The notes beneath the pieces are model-generated. The model saw only the letters and a program-made list of their open reading frames with translations. It ran no database searches and had not been told where the DNA came from. A DNA stretch of 16,459 nucleotides from an uncultured Muribaculaceae bacterium (GTDB lineage: Bacteria > Bacteroidota > Bacteroidia > Bacteroidales > Muribaculaceae). Location of the stretch: positions 1 to 16,459 of the forward strand of contig CAJUPY010000035.1 in the NCBI GenBank assembly GCA_910588035.1. The letters are read 5' to 3'. Made by a program: the position numbers and the translations under genes. Below are positions 1 to 6,364 of the stretch, one piece after another (within the stretch, counting starts at the first letter, position 1; the number at the start of each line of letters is the position of its first letter).

Positions 1-1
1 G

Positions 2-985
2 AACAATAACGGTGGCTATCGTCAGCAGCAGGGCGGATATGGCCCGCGTCAGCAGCAAGGCGGCTACCGTCAGCAAAACAATAACGGCGGCTACCGTCAG
101 CAAGGCGGATATGGTCCGCGCCAGCAGCAGGGTGGCTACCGTCAGCAGCAGGGCGGATATGGCCCGCGTCAGCAACAGGGCGGCTACCGTCAGCAACCGC
201 GTCCTGGCAAGAGTTTCGTGCCACGTCCCAAACGCATCGAATATGAGATGCCGATACCTGATCCGAATGAACAGATCCGTCTCAATAAGTTCATGGCAAA
301 CGCAGGAATCTGCTCACGCCGCGAAGCCGATGAATTCATTCAGCAGGGTCTTGTCAAAGTAAACGGAAATGTAGTCACAGAGCTCGGCACCAAGATCTCA
401 CACAGCGATGTGGTGGAGTATGATGAAAAGGTAGTCGCACTCGAAAGCAAGTGCTACATTCTTCTTAACAAGCCGAAAGACTGTGTCACGACAAGCGATG
501 ACCCCAACGGACGTCTGACTGTCATGGATCTGGTCAAGGGTGCTTGTCCGGAGCGCATATATCCGGTGGGCCGTCTCGACCGCAACACGACCGGTGTGCT
601 GCTTCTGACCAACGACGGAGATCTCGCGTCGAAGTTGACACATCCGAAATATGTCAAGAAAAAAATCTATCATGTCTGGACCGACAAAGATATAGCCGAG
701 GAAGACATGCAGCGCATAGCCGACGGAATCGAACTCGAAGACGGTCCGATTCACGCCGATGCGATCAGCTATGCCACCGAGACCGACCGCAATCAGGCCG
801 GCATCGAGATCCATTCGGGTCGCAACCGCATCGTACGCCGCATCTTCGAGTCTCTCGGATATCATGTGACAAAGCTCGACCGCGTTTATTTTGCCGGACT
901 CACAAAGAAAAACCTTCCCCGCGGCCGTTGGCGTTACCTCACCCAGGAGGAGGTCAACTATCTGAAAATGGGATCGTTTGAATAA
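2..985 (+). CDS. RsuA/RluB-family rRNA pseudouridine synthase with repetitive N-terminal extension (5' partial)
   Basis: This family converts a uridine in ribosomal RNA to pseudouridine in the cytoplasm. The reading frame is open from base 2, so the true start lies outside the window. The first 70 or so visible residues are low-complexity Gly/Tyr/Arg/Gln/Asn repeats (GGYRQQQ, GGYGPRQQQ). An S4 RNA-binding domain follows (from IRLNKFMANAGICSRREA), then the catalytic domain. The signature GRLDRNTTGVLLLTNDGDL carries the catalytic Asp, encoded at 578-580, and a later GRNRIVRRIFESLGY stretch is typical of RsuA/RluB/RluF. The catalytic part is of normal length and looks intact. asnS starts 23 nt downstream, so the two are probably cotranscribed. 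Which U is modified (16S, or 23S as for RluB) cannot be read from sequence. The extension is probably disordered and may bind RNA; that is inference. Confidence 0.93.
   Translation, partial: NNNGGYRQQQGGYGPRQQQGGYRQQNNNGGYRQQGGYGPRQQQGGYRQQQGGYGPRQQQGGYRQQPRPGKSFVPRPKRIEYEMPIPDPNEQIRLNKFMANAGICSRREADEFIQQGLVKVNGNVVTELGTKISHSDVVEYDEKVVALESKCYILLNKPKDCVTTSDDPNGRLTVMDLVKGACPERIYPVGRLDRNTTGVLLLTNDGDLASKLTHPKYVKKKIYHVWTDKDIAEEDMQRIADGIELEDGPIHADAISYATETDRNQAGIEIHSGRNRIVRRIFESLGYHVTKLDRVYFAGLTKKNLPRGRWRYLTQEEVNYLKMGSFE
11..196 (+). repeat. In-frame tandem repeats coding the GGYRQQ/GGYGPRQQQ region
   Basis: Blocks follow each other directly: 11-58 (16 codons, GGYRQQQGGYGPRQQQ), 59-85 (GGYRQQNNN), 86-130 (15 codons), 131-178 (16 codons) and 179-196 (GGYRQQ). 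The full unit is 48 nt and all blocks are multiples of three, so gain or loss of units keeps the pseudouridine synthase in frame. Copies differ mainly at synonymous third positions (ggc/ggt, cag/caa). The array continues past the left edge, since AACAATAAC at 2-10 matches the internal NNN block. Confidence 0.9.
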
Positions 986-1008
986 AACCAAATTATACAT
1001 TCAAGGAA

Positions 1009-2397
1009 ATGAAACGAACAAGAATAGTCGATCTTTTTGACGGCAGCCGCCTCGACACAGAGGTTTGTGCAAAGGGTTGGGTCAGAACCCGGCGCGGAAA
1101 CAAACATGTGCAGTTTGTGGCTCTCAACGACGGTTCGACAATCAAGAACATGCAGATTGTCTTCGACATGGCGCAGTTCACCGATGAACAGCTCAAACCG
1201 ATCACGACGGGAGCCGCCATCGAAGTGACAGGCCTGCTTGTCGCATCGGCCGGAAAAGGCCAGACAGTCGAGATTCAGGCACGTACGCTCAACGTTCTCG
1301 GCACTGCCGATCCAGAGGCATATCCTTTGCAGAAAAAAGGCCACACGCTTGAGTTTCTGCGCGAGAAAGCCCACTTGCGTATGCGCACCAACACTTTTGG
1401 AGCGGTTTTCCGTGTCAGAAGTATCCTGGCCTATGCGATTCACAAGTTTTTCAACGAACGCGGATTTTTCTATCTCCACACCCCGCTGATCACTGAAAGC
1501 GACTGTGAGGGTGCCGGAGCGATGTTCCAGGTGACGACACTCGACCTCAACAATCTGCCCAAGACTGAAGAGGGCGCAGTCGACTACAACGAAGATTTCT
1601 TCGGAAAACCGACCGCACTGACCGTTTCGGGTCAGCTTGAGGGTGAACTCGGTGCCACCTCGCTCGGTGCGATCTACACTTTCGGCCCGACATTCCGTGC
1701 CGAAAACTCAAACACTCCGCGTCACCTCGCCGAGTTTTGGATGATCGAGCCTGAAGTCGCGTTCAACGACATCACCGACAACATGGACCTCGCCGAGGAC
1801 TTCATCAAATATTGCATCTCATATGCTCTCGAGAACGCACGCGACGACATTCAGTTTCTCAACGACATGTATGACAACGAGTTGCTCACACGTCTCGAAG
1901 GCATCTTGAAAGAACCGTTTGTTCGTCTTCCTTACACCGAGGGTGTCGAGATTCTTGAGAAATCGGGTAAGAAATTTGAATTCCCGGTCTATTGGGGAGC
2001 CGACCTTCAGAGCGAGCATGAACGTTATCTGGTCGAGGAGCACTTCAAACGTCCCGTCATCTTGACCGACTACCCCAAGGAGATCAAGGCATTCTACATG
2101 AAGCAGAACGAAGACGGCAAGACAGTTCGTGCAATGGATGTCCTCTTCCCGAAGATCGGCGAGATCATAGGCGGGTCGGAGCGTGAGGAGAGCTACGACA
2201 AACTGTTGCAGCGCATCGAGGAATTGAACATTCCGATGAAAGACATGTGGTGGTATCTCGACACACGACGTTTCGGCACCGTTCCCCACTCCGGTTTCGG
2301 TCTCGGTTTCGAGCGTCTGGTGCTGTTCGTGACCGGCATGACCAACATCCGCGACGTCATTCCGTTCCCCAGAACTCCGAAGAACGCCGAGTTCTAA
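1009..2397 (+). CDS. asnS: Asparagine--tRNA ligase (AsnRS)
   Basis: Charges tRNA-Asn with asparagine using ATP, in the cytoplasm. The 462-aa length matches bacterial AsnRS (about 466 aa in E. coli). An N-terminal OB-fold anticodon-binding domain covers about residues 1-110 (GWVRTRRGNKHVQFVALNDG). The class II catalytic core has motif 2 near residue 229 (FRAENSNTPRHLAEFWMIEP) and motif 3 at about 429-436 (GFGLGFER). The stretch GQLEGELGATSLGAIYTFGP is typical of AsnRS rather than AspRS. The ATG at 1009 is chosen because AAGGAA lies immediately before it and the protein begins as family members do. It follows the pseudouridine synthase by 23 nt and ends before a strong hairpin terminator. The protein looks complete. 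Confidence 0.97.
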   Translation: MKRTRIVDLFDGSRLDTEVCAKGWVRTRRGNKHVQFVALNDGSTIKNMQIVFDMAQFTDEQLKPITTGAAIEVTGLLVASAGKGQTVEIQARTLNVLGTADPEAYPLQKKGHTLEFLREKAHLRMRTNTFGAVFRVRSILAYAIHKFFNERGFFYLHTPLITESDCEGAGAMFQVTTLDLNNLPKTEEGAVDYNEDFFGKPTALTVSGQLEGELGATSLGAIYTFGPTFRAENSNTPRHLAEFWMIEPEVAFNDITDNMDLAEDFIKYCISYALENARDDIQFLNDMYDNELLTRLEGILKEPFVRLPYTEGVEILEKSGKKFEFPVYWGADLQSEHERYLVEEHFKRPVILTDYPKEIKAFYMKQNEDGKTVRAMDVLFPKIGEIIGGSEREESYDKLLQRIEELNIPMKDMWWYLDTRRFGTVPHSGFGLGFERLVLFVTGMTNIRDVIPFPRTPKNAEF

Positions 2398-2425
2398 ACC
2401 ACGCATCTCATATTATAATTTTAGT

Positions 2426-2471
2426 CAGTCGGGAGACAGCGCCTCAACGTGGGGCTGCTGTCTCCCGATTG
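2426..2471 (+). terminator. Intrinsic terminator after asnS
   Basis: TCGGGAGACAGC (2429-2440) pairs perfectly with GCTGTCTCCCGA (2457-2468). The stem extends outward by about three more pairs, including one G-U. The loop can fold further (GCCTC 2441-2445 with GGGGC 2451-2455). The short T-rich run TTGGTTTT follows. It lies about 30 nt after the asnS stop codon, as expected for the end of that transcript. Confidence 0.85.
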
Positions 2472-2523
2472 GTTTTATGACGGTTTCGGGGAGATGTGAT
2501 ATTTTTTTCTGGTGGGGGAAATA

Positions 2524-2549
2524 AACTTTCGGCCGTTGTCGGGGTCATA
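2524..2549 (+). promoter_or_regulatory. Candidate ECF-sigma-type promoter upstream of the sigma factor gene
   Basis: AACTT (2524-2528), exactly 16 nt, then TCATA (2545-2549). This matches the general group-IV sigma layout (AACTT, N16, TCnnA for RpoE-like factors) and would place transcription start about 20-25 nt before the ATG at 2578. No good TTTG/TAnnTTTG housekeeping promoter was found in 2472-2577. If real, it suggests the sigma factor drives its own operon. Short motifs like this arise by chance, and Bacteroidetes ECF consensus sequences are not well fixed. Confidence 0.3.
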
Positions 2550-2577
2550 GTAGTGAAAATTCCAATTGTTAGTTCTG

Positions 2578-3090
2578 ATGTTCAACTTTCTGAAATCACG
2601 TCGCAATGAAGACAGGTTCAGCCGGCTGGTTGATCAGTTTCAGGAGCCGGTCTACTGGTTCGTGAGGCGTCGCGTGGGCAACCACGACGATGCGGCCGAT
2701 GTGACTCAGGAAGTTTTCATCAGGGCGTTCAAGTCGCTTGACTCGCTCAGAGACGAGCAGTCGGCCAAGAGCTGGCTGTTCAGAATTGCGGTCAACGAGA
2801 CCAACCGGTTTCTGACCGACCGCCACAGGGCGATGACATCTCTTCCCGACGACCTCGAGTCGCAGTTGGTCGAAGAGGAGTATGTCGATCTTGAAAACGA
2901 GGCGGGCTTGAAGTTTCAGAAAGCGTTGGAGACGCTGACACCGCGCCAGCGCGAGGTTTTTGACTTGCGCTACTATCAGGAGATGACTTACGATGAGATC
3001 GCCGAGGCGCTTGACGCCAACGTGACGACGATGAAGACGACATTTTTCGCAGCAAAACAGAAAATAACAGACTATATTTTAAATAACTGA
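2578..3090 (+). CDS. ECF-type RNA polymerase sigma factor
   Basis: A group IV sigma-70 factor of 170 aa that would redirect RNA polymerase to a small stress regulon. Region 2 spans about residues 15-85, with the core-binding signature DDAADVTQEVFIRAFKSL at 37-54 and WLFRIAVNETNRFL at 66-79. Region 4 spans about 115-165, with LTPRQREVFDLRYYQEMTYD at 120-139 and the helix-turn-helix EIAEALDANVTTMKTTFFAAK. The ATG at 2578 is preferred over an in-frame TTG at 2566 because the protein then begins MFNFLKSRR, just before region 2. No strong Shine-Dalgarno is visible, which is usual in Bacteroidetes. A membrane protein gene follows after 4 nt and a secreted protein gene after that. It is not next to a FecR/SusCD system. 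Confidence 0.93.
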   Translation: MFNFLKSRRNEDRFSRLVDQFQEPVYWFVRRRVGNHDDAADVTQEVFIRAFKSLDSLRDEQSAKSWLFRIAVNETNRFLTDRHRAMTSLPDDLESQLVEEEYVDLENEAGLKFQKALETLTPRQREVFDLRYYQEMTYDEIAEALDANVTTMKTTFFAAKQKITDYILNN

Positions 3091-3094
3091 TTTT

Positions 3095-3421
3095 ATGAAT
3101 AAAGACTTCGACTTTTATGCAAAGAGCAATCCCTATCGTGTTCCCGAGGGATTCTTCGAGCGCAACAGGGCACAGTTGCTCATGACAGCAAGTGTCTACA
3201 GCCGTCGGGCACGCAACCGTTTCATCGCAGCGGCAGCGTCAATCGCCGTTGTTGTCGGAGTCGCCGTGACAGGGTGGTTGTCAATGAACAACAAATCGTT
3301 GTCGGTTGACGAAAAAATAGATCTTATGATCGCTGATGCTCCCGACACACAGCTGTCAACCGCCGTGGCGATGGCCGATGCCGAATATCTTTTTGATACA
3401 GAATATTTTAGTGAAGATTAA
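3095..3421 (+). CDS. Small single-span membrane protein, probable anti-sigma factor
   Basis: 108 aa with no catalytic motif. Residues 1-42 are polar and basic, starting MNKDFDFYAKSNPYRVPEGF and ending SRRARNR. Residues 43-63 form one hydrophobic helix (FIAAAASIAVVVGVAVTGWL), and 64-108 form an acidic tail. By the positive-inside rule the N-terminus is cytoplasmic and the tail periplasmic. The gene starts 4 nt after the ECF sigma stop and ends 5 nt before a secreted-protein gene. Position, size and topology fit an anti-sigma factor holding the sigma at the membrane, much like the short CnrY protein. No zinc-binding HxxxCxxC motif (ZAS domain) is present. The PYRVPEGFFE start occurs, to my knowledge, in other Bacteroidetes proteins next to sigma factors. 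The function is inferred from context. Confidence 0.8.
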   Translation: MNKDFDFYAKSNPYRVPEGFFERNRAQLLMTASVYSRRARNRFIAAAASIAVVVGVAVTGWLSMNNKSLSVDEKIDLMIADAPDTQLSTAVAMADAEYLFDTEYFSED

Positions 3422-3426
3422 ATGCC

Positions 3427-3924
3427 ATGAATAGAATCCTATCAATGTGCCTGCTGATTGCATCGATGATGACAGTGTCACTCAGCTGCAGGGCCAATGA
3501 CAAAGGCAATTGCAAACGACAGTTTCCTGAGGAAAATGTGAAGAAAGAGAGTAGGCTCTTTGCTGAAAAACTTAAATTGAAAGGTGATTCGGCCGAGATA
3601 TTCCAGACAGTGTTCATCGAATATCGCCGTCAGATCCATGAAGCACTTGAGGCCAACAGAGGTGTTCCGAGGTGGCGTCAGAAAGGGCGTCGTCTGACTG
3701 AAGAACAAGTCGAGTCAAACATCAGGAAACGATTTGCATCGGCAAGGGCGATTCTCGACATCAGGGAAAAATTTTATCCGCGTTTCAGAGAGGTTCTGTC
3801 GCCGTCTCAATATGAGAAGTTCAATTTTTTCGAACAGTCGGTGGGAGACCGCATGCGCGATGAACACAAGCGGCGTTCAAATGCGGCTGACAAGGCGCGC
3901 CTGACACAAAAAGAGCAACGGTGA
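3427..3924 (+). CDS. Exported Spy/CpxP-like helical protein, candidate periplasmic sensor
   Basis: 165 aa. An N-terminal signal (about 1-22, hydrophobic LSMCLLIASMMTVSLS) precedes Cys21. TVSLSC is only a weak lipobox, so either lipoprotein or soluble periplasmic export is possible. The rest is almost entirely charged, predicted helical sequence: 34-75, then LTEEQ (90-94) leading into a long helix, then LSPSQ (124-128) followed by another helix. Paired LTxxQ-like motifs in a small helical exported protein are the mark of the Spy/CpxP/ZraP group, which includes the metal sensor CnrX. Sitting third in a sigma/membrane-protein operon, it could sense envelope stress or metal and control release of the sigma. 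The last nine codons and the TGA stop lie inside the left arm of a 25-bp hairpin. Confidence 0.78.
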   Translation: MNRILSMCLLIASMMTVSLSCRANDKGNCKRQFPEENVKKESRLFAEKLKLKGDSAEIFQTVFIEYRRQIHEALEANRGVPRWRQKGRRLTEEQVESNIRKRFASARAILDIREKFYPRFREVLSPSQYEKFNFFEQSVGDRMRDEHKRRSNAADKARLTQKEQR

Positions 3925-3958
3925 CCGATTGGCCACCGTTGCTCTTTTTGTGTCAGGC
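3899..3958. terminator. Perfect 25-bp bidirectional terminator between convergent operons
   Basis: The left arm 3899-3923 is an exact reverse complement of the right arm 3934-3958, with a 10-nt loop at 3924-3933. The arm contains CAAAAAGAGC on one side and GCTCTTTTTG on the other, so each strand's hairpin holds a T-run in its descending arm. The plus-strand gene ends at 3924 and the minus-strand gene at 3953, so both stop codons fall within the element. It should end transcription from both sides. Confidence 0.9.
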
Positions 3959-5167
3959 TGTTGTCTTCGACAAGACTTGTCGATGTGACGACCGCCGCTG
4001 CATCGCGACGACTATCCAGGCGGTGACGAAATAGATTGCCGAGAGAATCCACAGGGCGATGTATGGAGTCGAGTTCTGTGCGAGTGATGCTCCGGTCGAA
4101 TTAATTCTGATGAAGCCTTCCACGCCCCATACAGCCGGAATCAGATTGCCGATCCATTGCCATGTCTCGCTCATTGCATAGCGCGGCCAGGTCAATCCGC
4201 TCAGAAACAGGAATATTACCGAGGTGAAAACCACCACCATAAGTGACATTTCGCGTTCCTTGACAATGGCGGAGACTGTTATGCCGAAGAACACCGAAGC
4301 GATGATCATCGGAAGTATGAACGTGAAATAGTCGAGTGCGTCGCCTATGTGTGGCAGTGAGAACATCATTGGAATGAAATGAAGCACATAGATTGACATC
4401 GGAATATAGATTGCGATGTAGCACAGGGCTTTGCCTATCAGAGAAGCAGACACCGACGATTTGACTTCAAGCGGATCAATACCACGGTTTCGTCGCCTGC
4501 GGTCGGCTGCTGTTCCGGCAAGCATCGTTACGCCAAGCACAAGACTCTGCTGCAAAATCAGAATGACTATGCCCGGAATGACAAATGAGGCGAATCCCTG
4601 TTCGGTGTCACCCAGAAAGAAAGCCTGGTTGTCGACTGGAGTGCCGCTCATGCCACTTGCCACAAGCCCGGCCGAAGAAATCAGCTCACTGCGTATCTGG
4701 GCTCCCGTGGCAAGCTGAACGTCGGTCAACGCTCCGGCAAACGAGCGGTATCTCAGCAGCAGGCTCATGTCGCTGTAAAATGGAACGACCGTCTGCTCTC
4801 CGCGTCCGATACGTTTTGAATAGTCATGGGGTATCTCAAGAATTCCGTAACATGCTTTTTCGGCCATCCACTGTCGTGCTTCTGTCATGGACGATGCATA
4901 TCCGATGACCTCGACCGAAGAGGTAGCGTCGATCATTCTGGCCAGTTCACGGCTTTTAGCTGAACGGCAGTTATCGACAACGGCAACCGGAATGTCGGTA
5001 GGGACTTCCGGATTATAGATGAGCGTGTATGTGACAGGGTAGAACAGTGGCAGCGCGAAAAAAAACAGCATGATACCGATGTCATGAAATGACAGTCGCA
5101 GTTCTTGCGCCCACACTTGGCCCACTTCTGTGAACCATTGCCCTGTTTTACGGAAAATATTGTTCAT
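3953..5167 (-). CDS. ABC-2 type transporter permease (second of pair)
   Basis: An inner-membrane permease of 404 aa, last gene of the export operon. One N-terminal membrane helix lies at about residues 30-50 (IGIMLFFFALPLFYPVTY). A large periplasmic domain (about 55-200) starts IPVAVVDNCRSAKSRELARM. At least five C-terminal helices follow, including FVIPGIVILILQQSLVLGVT and IALWILSAIYFVTAWIVVAM. This is the topology of YhhJ/YbhR/YbhS-type ABC-2 permeases. It starts 12 nt after the upstream permease and is a clear paralogue of it (both have the PxAVVD strand after helix 1). These permeases normally work with a YbhF-like ATPase, which is not encoded here. The substrate is unknown; drugs or envelope molecules are possible. 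Its stop lies within the shared terminator hairpin. Confidence 0.9.
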   Translation of the reverse strand: MNNIFRKTGQWFTEVGQVWAQELRLSFHDIGIMLFFFALPLFYPVTYTLIYNPEVPTDIPVAVVDNCRSAKSRELARMIDATSSVEVIGYASSMTEARQWMAEKACYGILEIPHDYSKRIGRGEQTVVPFYSDMSLLLRYRSFAGALTDVQLATGAQIRSELISSAGLVASGMSGTPVDNQAFFLGDTEQGFASFVIPGIVILILQQSLVLGVTMLAGTAADRRRRNRGIDPLEVKSSVSASLIGKALCYIAIYIPMSIYVLHFIPMMFSLPHIGDALDYFTFILPMIIASVFFGITVSAIVKEREMSLMVVVFTSVIFLFLSGLTWPRYAMSETWQWIGNLIPAVWGVEGFIRINSTGASLAQNSTPYIALWILSAIYFVTAWIVVAMQRRSSHRQVLSKTTA

Positions 5168-5179
5168 TTCTTTCGGTGT

Positions 5180-6346
5180 TTATGGTAGATAGACCGGATG
5201 TCTCAAGGCCCGTTTCAAATTCCACATGACTGGAATGCAGCCAAGCGGAAATAGAAGCAACGCGATGAAGTAGAAGCGCGAATAGTAGAGGGAGACGCCG
5301 TTTAGTGCCTGGTCGATGTAGATCAGGAAATAGTAGCGTACGGGCAGAATGTAGCTGAAGATTCCCACCGCACCATACATCTGTTCGACCGGAAATGAGA
5401 ATCCGGCGATCGAAAAGGCGAGAATGCCTGTGAGCGAGCATATGGAGAGTGCGAACCTGAGGTTGGGCAACACGCAGCAAATGAATGTGGCAAACGATTG
5501 ACAGGCAATCACAAACAGAATCATCGCGGCGATCATCGCGGGCCATGAACCGTTCATCGGAAAATGGTTGAAGCCGAAAAACAGAGCGTCGATACCGAGT
5601 CCCGTGACAGTGAAGATCATTGTCTGGGGCAGCAGTTTGCCCACCAGTGCTACGATGACCGAGCCGTCGGCTCTGGCAAGCCAGTCGGTGGAACTGCCCG
5701 ATTTTATTTCATGACATATTGAGAAAACAGTCACAAGAAATATCATCAGTTCGAGGGCTGCAGGCACAAATGAGTTACTCAGATAATAGGAGTAGTTGGT
5801 CCATGGATTACCAACCGGATGTATGTCGATCACGACAGGTTGGAGTAATGTTCCGGCTGTGTCATCGCTTATTCCCGCATTTACCAGCTTGGTCTCTGCC
5901 ACCGCACCCGAGGCTGTCACGGCCATGGTCTTGAAACCTTTGAAGGCGAGTGTGCCTGGAACGAAGTAGGTCATGTTTGAGTAATAGGTGATGGTCGGGG
6001 TTTTTCCGGCGACAGCGTCACGTTCAAATTGCCGGGGAATGTAGAAGAATCCGAATATCTCACCCGACTGAACCTTGTCAATTGCCTCATGGTAACTGCT
6101 CAGGTTCATTGTGATGTCGGTCAGCTCCTGTGCGTTGAGGTTGCGCACAAGGTTTCTCGAGGTGGACGAATTGTCGAGATCGACCACCGCAGTCGGAACC
6201 TTGAGCGGCAGACCCTCGTCCATCAGCGACAGGAAAAAGAGAGCTACTCCGATTGGCACGATGATCATTGCCCAGAGGTAGACCCTGCGCGAGGCAAGTC
6301 TGTGAAGCTCACGGACGATTATATTTTTCAGTACGCTTGATCTCAT
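5180..6346 (-). CDS. ABC-2 type transporter permease (first of pair)
   Basis: An inner-membrane permease of 388 aa. Helix 1 lies at about residues 24-42 (YLWAMIIVPIGVALFFLSL). A periplasmic domain of about 150 residues follows, beginning VPTAVVDLDNSSTSRNLVRN, and then about six C-terminal helices. These include FVPAALELMIFLVTVF, LLPQTMIFTVTGLGIDALFF and the last near FYFIALLLFPLGCIP. The architecture matches ABC-2 permeases paired with HlyD adaptors (the E. coli YbhFSR and YhiI-type systems). It starts 18 nt after the adaptor gene and ends 12 nt before the second permease, so the two probably form a heterodimer. It has no nucleotide-binding domain, and no Walker A motif occurs in the operon. 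Confidence 0.9.
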   Translation of the reverse strand: MRSSVLKNIIVRELHRLASRRVYLWAMIIVPIGVALFFLSLMDEGLPLKVPTAVVDLDNSSTSRNLVRNLNAQELTDITMNLSSYHEAIDKVQSGEIFGFFYIPRQFERDAVAGKTPTITYYSNMTYFVPGTLAFKGFKTMAVTASGAVAETKLVNAGISDDTAGTLLQPVVIDIHPVGNPWTNYSYYLSNSFVPAALELMIFLVTVFSICHEIKSGSSTDWLARADGSVIVALVGKLLPQTMIFTVTGLGIDALFFGFNHFPMNGSWPAMIAAMILFVIACQSFATFICCVLPNLRFALSICSLTGILAFSIAGFSFPVEQMYGAVGIFSYILPVRYYFLIYIDQALNGVSLYYSRFYFIALLLFPLGCIPVMWNLKRALRHPVYLP

Positions 6347-6364
6347 CGGAGTTTGATTTGCCGT

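Noticed and set aside
1..200. Direct repeats suggestive of a CRISPR array
   Set aside because: Units are adjacent, in frame, have no unique spacers and code for a continuous protein segment.
12..362. Ala/Val/Ser-rich open frame over the repeats
   Set aside because: It is an alternative frame of the repeat array; the frame from base 2 continues into the S4 and catalytic domains, so it is the real one.
398..1000. Long open frame of 200 codons on the minus strand
   Set aside because: It lies wholly opposite the pseudouridine synthase gene, has no recognisable domain and reflects codon bias of the sense gene.
1819..2406. Minus-strand open frame of 195 codons opposite asnS
   Set aside because: Antisense shadow of a clear housekeeping gene; no signal, domain or start context of its own.
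2566..2577. TTG start for the ECF sigma factor
   Set aside because: Adds only four residues, and an ATG in frame follows immediately with a normal family N-terminus.
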